Positions 25,938 to 33,928 of a stretch of 64,000 nt of DNA are shown here, piece by piece. Below the pieces are notes generated by a model. It saw only the letters and a list, made by a program, of their open reading frames with translations. It was not told the DNA's origin and did not search any database. The stretch is from Gemmatimonadaceae bacterium (lineage in GTDB: Bacteria > Gemmatimonadota > Gemmatimonadetes > Gemmatimonadales > Gemmatimonadaceae): positions 62,001 through 126,000 of the forward strand of contig DATLUQ010000051.1 of NCBI GenBank assembly GCA_035533015.1, given 5' to 3'. How positions within the stretch are numbered: the stretch's first letter is position 1; each line of letters opens with the position of its first letter. The position numbers were made by a program, and so were the translations under genes.

Positions 25938-25957
25938 CCGTGTCCGTGCGAACACGG
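25938..25957. promoter_or_regulatory. Dyad site 1 (CGTGT-N8-ACACG), possible activator site
   Basis: CCGTGT (25938-25943) and ACACGG (25952-25957) are inverted with 8 bp between. The site is about 115 bp upstream of the predicted sigma-54 start, the usual range for enhancer sites of NtrC-type activators. A second site with the same architecture lies 34 bp further upstream. Confidence 0.5.
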
Positions 25958-25972
25958 TTGCCACGAGCGCGA

Positions 25973-25990
25973 CGTGTCCGGCGGGACACG
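25973..25990. promoter_or_regulatory. Dyad site 2 (CGTGT-N8-ACACG), possible activator site
   Basis: CGTGTCC (25973-25979) and GGACACG (25984-25990) form a perfect 7-bp inverted repeat around GGCG. Read as CGTGT-N8-ACACG it has the same arms and spacing as site 1, and the centres are 34 bp apart, close to three helical turns. It could also form a hairpin after the response-regulator gene, which ends 70 bp away. Confidence 0.5.
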
Positions 25991-26060
25991 AGACGGCGAA
26001 CGTGACGCTGAGAACGCAGAGTCGGGAGCTCCAGGGCTCACCGTGAGCTGCCAACGACGG

Positions 26061-27422
26061 TCAACTTTCGACCGCTCGCTGGATTTCCAGCCGCCGCATG
26101 ATCTTGAGCAGGCTCGCGTGGTCGGCCAGTCCCAGCGACTCGGCGGCCCGGGTCACGTGCCAGTCGTGCCGCTCCAATGCGGCGAGGACGATCTTTCGCT
26201 CGGCGTCCTCGCGCAGAGCCTGGAACGAATGGTCCGAAGTACCGTCTGCCGCCGGCGTCTCGCCGCGCAACTCGGGCGGCAGGTGCTCGGCGCGAATCAC
26301 CTCGCCGTTCGCGGCCACGACGCAGCGTTCGATCACGTTCCGCAACTCGCGGACGTTGTTGCGCTGCCAGTCGTACTGCACCAGCGCTTCGCGGGCATCG
26401 GGAGCCAGCTGCTTGGGTAGCACGCCGAACTGGCGGCAGGTGTCCGCCACGAACCGCTCGGCGAGCACCGGCACGTCCTCGGGCCGCTCCCGAAGCGGAG
26501 GCACATGCAGCATATGCACGTTGAGCCGGAAGAGCAGGTCCTCGCGAAAGCGACCCTCCGCCACCAATCGGTCGACATCGCGATGCGTGGCCGCCACGAC
26601 GCGCGCATTCACCGGGATGTCCTTGTTGCTGCCCACCCGGGTCACGGTGCGCTGCTCCAGCGCCCGCAGGAGTTTGGGCTGCACGGCCAGTGGAAGCTCG
26701 CCAATTTCGTCCAGAAAGAGCGTACCGCGCTCGGCAGCTTCGAACGCGCCCTTGCGCATGCTCACCGCCCCGGTAAACGCGCCGCGTTCGTGCCCGAACA
26801 GCTCGCTCTCCACCAGGTGTTCTGGCAGCGCCGCCGAATTGATGACCACGAACGGGCCTGCGGGGTTGGCCCCGAGGCGGTGCAGTTCGCGCGCCACCAG
26901 TTCCTTGCCGGTTCCACTCTCGCCCAGGATCAGCACAGCGCTGGGAATGGGCGCGACGCGCGCGATGGCGCGGCGAAGCTGATCCATCGCCGCGCTGGCA
27001 CCGACCAGGGTCGACTCGCCCAGCCGCTGCTGAAGCGCGAACACTTCCTGCCGCAGCGCGCGGCGCTCGATTGCGTGCTCCAGTTCCTGCGCCACGCGCT
27101 CCATGGGTTCGGCCTTGTCGATGAACCCGGCCGCACCCAGGCGTACGGCTTCGATGCAGCGATCGAAGTTCCCCGTGCCCGTATATACGATCACCGGTGT
27201 CTCCACTCCGTGGTGCTTGAGCGCGCGCAGCACCTCGAATCCGTCCATGCCGGGCATCTCGAGGTCGAGAATCGCGCAGTCGATGGCTTCGGACCGCAGT
27301 CGCTCGACGGCCTCGGCCCCGTTCGTCGCCACCGACACGTCATGGCCGGCGATCCGCTTCAGATCATACGCGTATTGCTCGGCGAGGGGGGCGACGTCGT
27401 CGACAATCAGGATATTGCTCAT
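26061..27422 (-). CDS. NtrC-family sigma-54-dependent response regulator
   Basis: This 453-residue protein has three domains. Residues 1-120 are a receiver with acidic residues (IVDDVAP) and the phosphorylated aspartate in CAILDLEMPGMDG. Residues about 135-370 are an AAA+ domain with Walker A GESGTGKELVAREL, the sigma-54 contact loop ERGAFTGAVS, and Walker B GTLFLDEIGELP. The end is a Fis-type helix-turn-helix (WHVTRAAESLGLADHASLLKIM). It should activate sigma-54 promoters after phosphorylation by the kinase encoded 7 bp upstream. A sigma-54-like promoter and two dyads lie just downstream of its gene, so the TPR lipoprotein is the likely local target. Confidence 0.95.
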   Translation of the reverse strand: MSNILIVDDVAPLAEQYAYDLKRIAGHDVSVATNGAEAVERLRSEAIDCAILDLEMPGMDGFEVLRALKHHGVETPVIVYTGTGNFDRCIEAVRLGAAGFIDKAEPMERVAQELEHAIERRALRQEVFALQQRLGESTLVGASAAMDQLRRAIARVAPIPSAVLILGESGTGKELVARELHRLGANPAGPFVVINSAALPEHLVESELFGHERGAFTGAVSMRKGAFEAAERGTLFLDEIGELPLAVQPKLLRALEQRTVTRVGSNKDIPVNARVVAATHRDVDRLVAEGRFREDLLFRLNVHMLHVPPLRERPEDVPVLAERFVADTCRQFGVLPKQLAPDAREALVQYDWQRNNVRELRNVIERCVVAANGEVIRAEHLPPELRGETPAADGTSDHSFQALREDAERKIVLAALERHDWHVTRAAESLGLADHASLLKIMRRLEIQRAVES

Positions 27423-27429
27423 CGTGTGC

Positions 27430-29088
27430 TCACCCAGCAGGAATTTCCACCGTGAATGTACTCCCCTCGCCCGGTGCCGTCTCCACCCGAATCGAGCCGC
27501 CCAGGTCGGTGAGCAGGCGACGTACGACGGAGAGCCCGAGCCCCGTGCCCGTTGGCTTCGTCGTATAGAAGTCGTCGAAAGCGCGGTCCAGCTGCTGACG
27601 GGTCATGCCGCGGCCCGTGTCCGAGATGGTGAATCGGACCCGTCGTTCGAGGTCCGTGCCGGCCGGCTCGGCGGCGAGCGTTACGTCGCCCGGCGCGCCA
27701 TCGAGGGCGTCGACGGCGTTCGAGACGAGGTTCTCGAGAATGCGTCGGAGGACGACCGCGTCGGCCCTGACGTTTGGCAACCCGTCGGGGATGCGCGCGT
27801 GCACGCGCGCGGCGTCCGCGGTCACACCATGGACCACCTCCATCGCCACGAGCCCGGGAGCACACGACGACCGGTCGAGCACGGGTGAAAGTCGCGCGTA
27901 GTTGCGCGCCAACTCGTCCAGGTACTGCACGCTCGATTCGAGCGTGCCACGGCGCTCGTCGTAGATGGCCGCGAGCTGGTCGGGATGCTGTTCGGCCGTC
28001 TGTGTAAGGTGGCGGAGCACGTTGCGGATCGGGGCCAGTCCGTTCTTGATGTCGTGATTGATCTGGCGGGCCAGGTCTCCCGTGGCGGCCAGTCGTTCGG
28101 TCTCGCGCACTCGCGCGGCACTGGACCGCAGTCGCGCGGTCATGGCATCGAGTAGGCGGGAAAGGGCGCCGATCTCGTCGCTGCGATCGGTCCCGAATTT
28201 CTGATCGAGCCGATCGAGATCCAGTCGCGCAGTCTTGTCGGCCAGGTCGGCGATCGGTCTGGAAACCCGACCGGCGACGAGCACGCCGGCAAGGATCGCC
28301 GCGATGAGCGTACTGCCGAGCGTGAGGAGCAGCCACCGGTTCACACTCTCACGGAGCGCACGAGCCGGGCCCAGATCCTGGAGCAGTACGAGCCGGGCAG
28401 TGGCAGTCGGGTGGGGGCCAGCCTGGTCGTCGAAGTATGGGAGCGCGATGGTCTGGGCCACGTCACGTGGGGCGGTGGCGTGGCCAACCACCAGTGCTGT
28501 GGTGATCTGCGCGTCGCGCGACAGTTGCGCCACCGCGCTGGAGTCGAACGCGCGTCCGCCCACGAGCGAGAATCGGCGCCCACCGATCGTGAAGGCATCG
28601 GTTACTGCCAGCACCCGGACCGGGCCGTCGGGTGTGCGCACGGAGATCACTCCCGATTCATCCGGCGCGGCAGCCAGCGAGGCCGGCAGCGCCGGATCCA
28701 GGCGGTCGAAGTCATTGCGAAATTGGCCGGAACTCAGAATATGGCCGGAGCTGTCCTGCAGCTGAAGGACGGCGAGGCCGCCCAGCCTCATCGTGTTCGA
28801 CGCCCAGTCGAGCAGCCAGCGATGCTCCGCTGAATTCCGGTCGACGAGTGCGATGCGAAAGCGGTTGTCGGCAGCGAGATCGGCTGCGAACGATCGAAGG
28901 CGGGCGTGGTCGGCGGCGGCGGCTTGCGCGAGTTCGACGAGGACCGTCGAAGTGGCGGTGGCCACCCGTCGCTCTGCCTCGGCGTCCAGCGTCGAGCTCA
29001 TCTCACGGCGCACGCCATATCCGAATGTCAACAGCGGCACGATGGCGATGGCGCTGAAGGCCAGCGTCAGCCGGGTTCGGAACGTCAC
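27430..29088 (-). CDS. Membrane histidine kinase, NtrB/PrsK-like
   Basis: This 552-residue kinase has helix 1 at about 8-25 and an extracytoplasmic sensor region to about 245. Helix 2 (NRWLLLTLGSTLIAAILAGV) is followed by HAMP, then a dimerisation domain with the phosphorylated histidine in RQINHDIKNGLAPIRN. The ATPase domain has LVSNAVDAL, SDTGRGM and KPTGTGLGLSVVRRL. The H-D-I-K-N box and ATPase resemble kinases that pair with NtrC-type regulators. The start is GTG at 29088, overlapping the preceding stop (GTGA); the longer open frame upstream only repeats the preceding gene in another frame. The regulator follows 7 bp downstream. Confidence 0.93.
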   Translation of the reverse strand: MTFRTRLTLAFSAIAIVPLLTFGYGVRREMSSTLDAEAERRVATATSTVLVELAQAAAADHARLRSFAADLAADNRFRIALVDRNSAEHRWLLDWASNTMRLGGLAVLQLQDSSGHILSSGQFRNDFDRLDPALPASLAAAPDESGVISVRTPDGPVRVLAVTDAFTIGGRRFSLVGGRAFDSSAVAQLSRDAQITTALVVGHATAPRDVAQTIALPYFDDQAGPHPTATARLVLLQDLGPARALRESVNRWLLLTLGSTLIAAILAGVLVAGRVSRPIADLADKTARLDLDRLDQKFGTDRSDEIGALSRLLDAMTARLRSSAARVRETERLAATGDLARQINHDIKNGLAPIRNVLRHLTQTAEQHPDQLAAIYDERRGTLESSVQYLDELARNYARLSPVLDRSSCAPGLVAMEVVHGVTADAARVHARIPDGLPNVRADAVVLRRILENLVSNAVDALDGAPGDVTLAAEPAGTDLERRVRFTISDTGRGMTRQQLDRAFDDFYTTKPTGTGLGLSVVRRLLTDLGGSIRVETAPGEGSTFTVEIPAG

Positions 29089-30071
29089 CGTCGCTCGCTC
29101 GGCATGACGCGGATGGAACCGTCGGTGACGATGTAGAACGCCGCGCCACTGCCGCGCCGAATCAGCACATGGGCCCGCGAGTCGATCAACGGGATCGTTG
29201 CCGCCCCGGCTGGCGTTCGCCGCGCCGCATCGCACCCCGGTGGGCGAATGCGCGGGTACGCGAGCACCGCCGCCGCTACCCGTCCTGATGCGATCGCCTC
29301 GCCCAGCGAGTCGGCGGCCATCGGCGCCGTGCGCAGCGGCCCGCGCCGACTCGCGCCGAGCTCCGGCGGAATCCATGCTGGCCGTCCGGGCGACGTCGCG
29401 AGCGCGACGATCCGCTCCGCCAGCTCACGGCCGATCGAATCGCCGGCTGCGAATCCCACCACGGGCAGGGCGGCGGCGCCCGGCGCGGGCAGGTTGCAGG
29501 TCGTGTCGCCCTGCCACCAGAAGGGACCCGCCGCGCCCCGTGCATCGCTCCGCACGGCGTCGCGCGCCAGTGCCTCGCGCTCGACGGAATCCGGCGGCGC
29601 CGTGGAATCGGCGTTCGGAACCACGAGTGCGTACGTGCGGTCCCAGGGAAGCGCCACGGCGCGGTAGTCGTCTCGGCGCGCTGCGTAGGCGAGCACGCCG
29701 GGATCGCGCGTGAATACGAGGTCGGCCCGGGCGGCGCCGGCGCCTGGAATGCCGCGATCGAGCACGTCGCGAAGGTCGGTGCCGGGCGGCAGCTCGTCGT
29801 ACTCGATCACCGGTAGATCCGCCGCCGGTATCGCGGGCGCCGGGTTACCGTTGCAGTCCACGGCCGCAACCGTTACCGACGGCGGCCGGCCGTCGGCCAC
29901 GTAGTGAAGCGTGTCCGCGGGCGACGCCGACGTATCGGCCACCAAGCAGGTCGTCGCCGGCTCGCGGTTGGTTGCTGCGGGGGCAGGCGGCGCTCCGGCC
30001 TGTGCACCGGCGCAGGCGGACGCGCAGGCAACAAGGACGAACCGGCACAGGCTCTCACGCGTAAAAGACAT
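29085..30071 (-). CDS. Periplasmic lipoprotein, possible solute-binding input to the kinase
   Basis: The 328-residue protein has an export signal with two candidate lipobox cysteines (FVLVACASACAGAQ). I do not recognise a specific family. Segments such as GIPGAGAARADLVFTRDPGVLAYAARRDDYRAVALPW and YALVVPN look like type II periplasmic binding proteins of the amino-acid/phosphate type: a test for the domain, then a hinge strand. The gene's stop overlaps the kinase start (GTGA), and both are transcribed leftward with the regulator. This suggests it senses a ligand and modulates the kinase. It could also be an unrelated lipoprotein. Base composition matches its neighbours. Confidence 0.6.
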   Translation of the reverse strand: MSFTRESLCRFVLVACASACAGAQAGAPPAPAATNREPATTCLVADTSASPADTLHYVADGRPPSVTVAAVDCNGNPAPAIPAADLPVIEYDELPPGTDLRDVLDRGIPGAGAARADLVFTRDPGVLAYAARRDDYRAVALPWDRTYALVVPNADSTAPPDSVEREALARDAVRSDARGAAGPFWWQGDTTCNLPAPGAAALPVVGFAAGDSIGRELAERIVALATSPGRPAWIPPELGASRRGPLRTAPMAADSLGEAIASGRVAAAVLAYPRIRPPGCDAARRTPAGAATIPLIDSRAHVLIRRGSGAAFYIVTDGSIRVMPSERR

Positions 30072-30222
30072 CGCTCTCGAAACTATGGCATACGGAGCGT
30101 TCCATCCAGCACGACGGCGCCGATAGTGGCCGCCACCCGGCCTTCGGTGCCGGGCTGGTTACGCGAGCGGTTCGGCGACGGCTATTGTTCCACCATACGT
30201 CAATTGGAGGCGTGGGGTCCAT

Positions 30223-30690
30223 ATGAAATCACGGTTCGATTACCAAAGGGCGTCCGCTGGCTTCTATCGCGCGATGGTCGGGTTGGAGAAGTATCTGCAT
30301 GAGTGCGGGTTGGACGAGCCGCTCATCCACCTGGTCAAGCTCCGAGCCTCGCAGATCAATGGCTGTGCCTATTGTATCGATATGCACTGGAAGGACCTGC
30401 GGGCGATCGGTGAGCCCGAGCAACGGCTGTACGGGTTGGACGCGTGGCGTGAAAGCCCCTACTACACCGACCGCGAGCGCGCGGCGCTGATGTGGGCGGA
30501 GGCCGTGACCTTGGTGGCCGGCGGGCAGGTGGACGACCTCGTATACGAGTCCGTGAAGCTGCAGTTCACCGAGAAGGAACTGGCCGATCTCACCTGTGTG
30601 GTCGCCACGATCAATGTGTGGAACCGACTCGCGATTTCCGGGCGAACCGAGCCGGGTCTGTACGTGTCAGAGTTGACTCTGGCCAGGTGA
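30223..30690 (+). CDS. AhpD-like carboxymuconolactone-decarboxylase family protein
   Basis: This 155-residue alpha-helical protein has the AhpD/CMD core LVKLRASQINGCAYCIDMHWKDLRAIGE, with the redox-active CxxC (CAYC) and the downstream histidine. Family members act as peroxidases or thiol reductants with alkylhydroperoxidase partners. No ahpC lies nearby. It is divergent from the sensor operon (151 bp between) and 38 bp upstream of the RidA-like gene on the same strand. GGAGG lies 14 bp before the ATG, slightly far. Confidence 0.9.
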   Translation: MKSRFDYQRASAGFYRAMVGLEKYLHECGLDEPLIHLVKLRASQINGCAYCIDMHWKDLRAIGEPEQRLYGLDAWRESPYYTDRERAALMWAEAVTLVAGGQVDDLVYESVKLQFTEKELADLTCVVATINVWNRLAISGRTEPGLYVSELTLAR

Positions 30691-30728
30691 CGAATGGCGG
30701 GAGAACCCGAGACCAGGAGGCGGTAGGC

Positions 30729-31115
30729 ATGGCCAGACAGTTGATCTCGTCAGGCACGAGTTGGGAGACGCTCTACGGTTACAGCCGCGCGGTGAAGCTC
30801 GGTAATGCCGTCTACGTCGCCGGAACCACCGCCGTGGACGAAACGGGCAAGGTCGTGGGCGAGGGTGATCCCTATCGCCAGACGAAGTTCGTGTATGAGA
30901 AGATCGGAACGGCCCTCGCCGAAGCGGGGGCTTCCCTGAAAGACGTGGTCCGTGTCCGTACCTTCGTCACCGACATCTCGTGGTGGACCGAAGTGGCACG
31001 GGCGCAGGGCGAAGTGTTCTCGGACATTCGCCCCGCGGCCACGTTGGTTCAGGTGAGTGCGCTGGTGGATCCGAAGTTACTCGTGGAGATCGAAGCGGAT
31101 GCTGTCGTCACGTAG
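30729..31115 (+). CDS. RidA/YjgF-family protein
   Basis: This 128-residue protein carries the RidA fold: YSRAVKLGNAVYVAGTTAVD, then AGASLKDVVRVRTFVTDIS with the family arginine, and RPAATLVQVSALVDPKLLVEIEADAV. RidA enzymes hydrolyse reactive enamine/imine intermediates from PLP enzymes such as threonine dehydratase. A dehydratase gene is in the same window at 9380-10354, but about 20 kb away, so no direct link is shown. The ATG at 30729 is preceded by an AGGAGGCGG ribosome site. It is probably co-transcribed with the AhpD-like gene. Confidence 0.9.
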   Translation: MARQLISSGTSWETLYGYSRAVKLGNAVYVAGTTAVDETGKVVGEGDPYRQTKFVYEKIGTALAEAGASLKDVVRVRTFVTDISWWTEVARAQGEVFSDIRPAATLVQVSALVDPKLLVEIEADAVVT

Positions 31116-31141
31116 CCTCGCTGTCCTGCCGGCCGGCCCTT

Positions 31142-33091
31142 CTACCGTCCGACGATCGGCAACTCCACGAAACTCTCATGCTCCGGTTCGTGGTAGATCC
31201 GCTGTGTCGCCGCCTTGTAATCGCCGGGCTTGGCCCAGAAGATGTTCGGCACGAACGTCTGCGGATTGCGGTCGTAGAGCGGGAACCAGCTCGATTGGAT
31301 CTGCACCATGATCCGATGGCCCGGCAGGAAGACATGGTTCGCGGTCGGGAGCGGGAACTTGTAGAGCAGCGGCGTGTCCGGCGTGATCGGCCCGGGGTTC
31401 GCGTAGCTCGTGCGGTAGCGGCCGCGGAAGATGTCCATGGACACGGCGAGTTCGTAGCCGCCCATCGAGGCGTCGCCCGCCACTTCGGGCGGATAGACGT
31501 CGATCACCTTCACCACCCAGTCGGCGTCGGTGCCCGTGGTGCTGGCGATGATGTTGGCCATCGGCTGGCCGCTGATCTGCACGGGCTTGGTGAGCACGTC
31601 CGATTCGTAGGAGAGCACGTCGGTGCGGCTCCCGACCTCGCGCTGGTCGTCCACCAGCCACTGCGGCCAGGTGAGCGGCAGGTCATAGCCGATCGGCTGG
31701 CTCGGACGCGTGCGGTAGGGCACCGGCTTCGAAGGATCGGACACGTATTCGTCGAATGCACTGCCGCCGGATGAGGGCGCGGAGAACCCGACTTTCATAC
31801 TTGATTCCAGATAAAGTGGCGTCGGCGTGACCGTGCAGCCGCGGGCGCACCCCGACGGCCAACTGTTCAGCCGCTCCCATTCGTTGGCGCCCGTGAGGTA
31901 CGCGTTCACCGGGGCGACGTCGTCGGCCGGCGCGCCGTCTTTGAGGTAGTGCGCGAGAAAGGGCCCCAGGATCTTGCTCTGGAAGTCGTACGACGTATTG
32001 GTCGGGAATCTGAGCGCGCCCAGCGAACTGCCGTCCTCGATCTCCTGGCCGTGGTGCCAGGGACCCATGGTGAGGAAGACCATGTCATTGTTGACGTCCT
32101 TGGGCTTGATCGCGTCGTACACCGCGATCGCGCCGTAGATGTCCTCCTGGTCCCAGAGCGACGAAACCAACATCACCGGCACCTTGAGCGGCTGCTTGGC
32201 GAGGATCTTGTCCATCGCCTGATCCTGCCACCATGCATCGTAGCTCGGATGCGCGAGGATCTGGTTCCAGAAGCCCACCTGCTGCATGCCGCGCGACGCG
32301 CCGAGCGCGCCGGCCGATCCGGCCGACATGTATACGTCGTAGTCGTCGAAGTGGTCCGTCCACCACTTGACGGAATTGTCGCGCGTCGCTTCCTGCTCCA
32401 GGATGTACGGCATGTTCTGTTCGCGGAACGCGCCGTGGTGGAACCAGTCGTCGCCCATCCAGCCGTCCACCATCGGGTTCATGGGGACGGAGACTTTGAG
32501 TGCCGGGTGCGGGTTCACGAGTCCCATGAGCGGCTCGAAGCCGTCGTACGAGATGCCCAGTTCGCCCACGCGGCCGTTGGACTGCGGGATGTTCTTCACC
32601 AGCCAGTCGATCGTGTCGTAGGTGTCGGTGGACTCGTCCACTTTGGTGTCGTTGAGCGGGCCGACGAGCGGCCGGTTCATTACGTAGTCGCCCTCGGAAC
32701 CGTACTTGCCGCGGATATCCTGCACGACGCGGATGTACCCGCCGGGAATGATGACGTCGAGCGCGTTGTCGTAGCCGTTGAGTTCGGGTGCGAGGTGTGA
32801 ACTCTGGGCGTACGTGGTGGTGGCGCTGGCGTCATACGGCGTGCGCGTGAGCAGGATTGGGGCGTCGTGCGCCCCCTTCGGGATGAGAATCACGGTGTGG
32901 AGCTTCACCCCGTCGCGCATCGGGATCATGACGTCTCGGCGTACGTAGTTCCACGAACTGTCCACAGGGGTGAAATGCGCGGGCGTTTCGTTGGTGAGCG
33001 TGGGCTTCTGCGCACTCGCCGCCGTGGCAATGAGCGACGCGACGAACAGGGCGGATGTGACGAACGGAAGGGAGCGGACGCGGGGAAGCAT
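31142..33091 (-). CDS. Secreted CocE/NonD-type (X-Pro/ester) hydrolase
   Basis: This 649-residue exported protein has a signal peptide (ALFVASLIATAASAQ). Its alpha/beta-hydrolase domain starts RRDVMIPMRDGVKLHTVILIPKG, the usual entry of CocE and alpha-amino-acid ester hydrolases. The nucleophile serine is in GELGISYDGFEP (about residue 182), with later catalytic residues near GPWHHGQE. The C-terminal half is a jelly-roll beta domain ending with NPQTFVPNIFWAKPGDY. Members cleave X-Pro peptides, amino acid esters or acylases' substrates; the GxSYxG form with this start is closest to alpha-amino-acid ester hydrolases. It converges with RidA after 26 bp. Confidence 0.88.
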   Translation of the reverse strand: MLPRVRSLPFVTSALFVASLIATAASAQKPTLTNETPAHFTPVDSSWNYVRRDVMIPMRDGVKLHTVILIPKGAHDAPILLTRTPYDASATTTYAQSSHLAPELNGYDNALDVIIPGGYIRVVQDIRGKYGSEGDYVMNRPLVGPLNDTKVDESTDTYDTIDWLVKNIPQSNGRVGELGISYDGFEPLMGLVNPHPALKVSVPMNPMVDGWMGDDWFHHGAFREQNMPYILEQEATRDNSVKWWTDHFDDYDVYMSAGSAGALGASRGMQQVGFWNQILAHPSYDAWWQDQAMDKILAKQPLKVPVMLVSSLWDQEDIYGAIAVYDAIKPKDVNNDMVFLTMGPWHHGQEIEDGSSLGALRFPTNTSYDFQSKILGPFLAHYLKDGAPADDVAPVNAYLTGANEWERLNSWPSGCARGCTVTPTPLYLESSMKVGFSAPSSGGSAFDEYVSDPSKPVPYRTRPSQPIGYDLPLTWPQWLVDDQREVGSRTDVLSYESDVLTKPVQISGQPMANIIASTTGTDADWVVKVIDVYPPEVAGDASMGGYELAVSMDIFRGRYRTSYANPGPITPDTPLLYKFPLPTANHVFLPGHRIMVQIQSSWFPLYDRNPQTFVPNIFWAKPGDYKAATQRIYHEPEHESFVELPIVGR

Positions 33092-33214
33092 CGTGGTGGT
33101 CTCCGAAGTAGTCCGGGCGCGTTGAACATAGCGTGCAGGTCGTCGCGCGATAGAGAAACGGCCGCGCTGCTGGGTTGGGCGGTGCGGCCGCGGCGTGCAG
33201 TGGGCCGGGGTCGA

Positions 33215-33781
33215 CTACCGGCCGTACAGGGCTGTCAGCTCCGCCTTGCCCAATAGATGTCCATGGATGTTGAACCCGACGTAGGCCGCCGTGGCGCCGG
33301 CGGGGATGTCCATCTTGTCGGTATTGAGCGCGTATACCGTGAAGTGGTAGTGATGGGGCTTGTCGCCCGCCGGCGGGCAGGGGCCGCCGTAGCCGGCGGA
33401 GCCGAAGTCCGTTTTGCCCTGCACCGCGCTTGCGGGCAGGAGGTGCCGGGTCGCATCGCCGGCGCCGGCCGGCAATGAGGTGACGCTGGCGGGAATGTTG
33501 TACACCACCCAGTGCCACCAGCCGCTGCCCGTCGGCGCGTCGGGGTCATAGACCGTGATCGCGAAGCTCTTGGTGCCGGCTGGCGCGTCGGACCAGGAAA
33601 GGGCGGGGGAGATGTTGTTGCCGGTGCAGCCCATGCCGTTGAAGATGTGGGCGGCGGGGATCGTCTTACCAGCGTGCACGTCGGAACTGGTGAGGGTGAA
33701 TTTCGCGGCGGGCTTCTGGGCGGAGGCGCCGGAGAAGGCGGCCGCGGCGATGACGACGGCGGTGGTCAGGGGCTTGAACAT
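33215..33781 (-). CDS. YbhB/YbcL family Raf-kinase-inhibitor-like (PEBP) protein
   Basis: This 188-residue protein has a signal peptide (TTAVVIAAAAFSGASAQ). The body is a full PEBP fold: CTGNNISPALSWSDAPAGTKSFAITVYDPDAPTGSGWWHWVVYNIPA, split across the family's DPDAP and GxxHW motifs, then YGGPCPPAGDKPHHYHFTVYAL. Two cysteines (NGMGCTGN and GGPCPP) could pair in the periplasm. Bacterial PEBP-like proteins have poorly defined roles and bind small ligands. It is 123 bp downstream of the CocE-like gene on the same strand. No special promoter is visible in the gap. Confidence 0.9.
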   Translation of the reverse strand: MFKPLTTAVVIAAAAFSGASAQKPAAKFTLTSSDVHAGKTIPAAHIFNGMGCTGNNISPALSWSDAPAGTKSFAITVYDPDAPTGSGWWHWVVYNIPASVTSLPAGAGDATRHLLPASAVQGKTDFGSAGYGGPCPPAGDKPHHYHFTVYALNTDKMDIPAGATAAYVGFNIHGHLLGKAELTALYGR

Positions 33782-33928
33782 GAGGGGCCTCTGCGGTCGG
33801 AAACGTTCGGTAATGGGCGCGCGAATGCTCGCTTACATCATACCTGTTTTCGGTGGGAAGTGAATCCGGCGCCCGGGCTCAGCGTTGGGGCAGACTGACT
33901 CCGACCGTTGGCGGAGTTCGGGGAGTCG

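Noticed and set aside
24709-30071. Complete exosortase/PEP-CTERM regulation cluster
   Set aside because: The HK/RR/TPR set resembles it, but no exosortase, PEP-CTERM protein or exopolysaccharide gene is present in the window.
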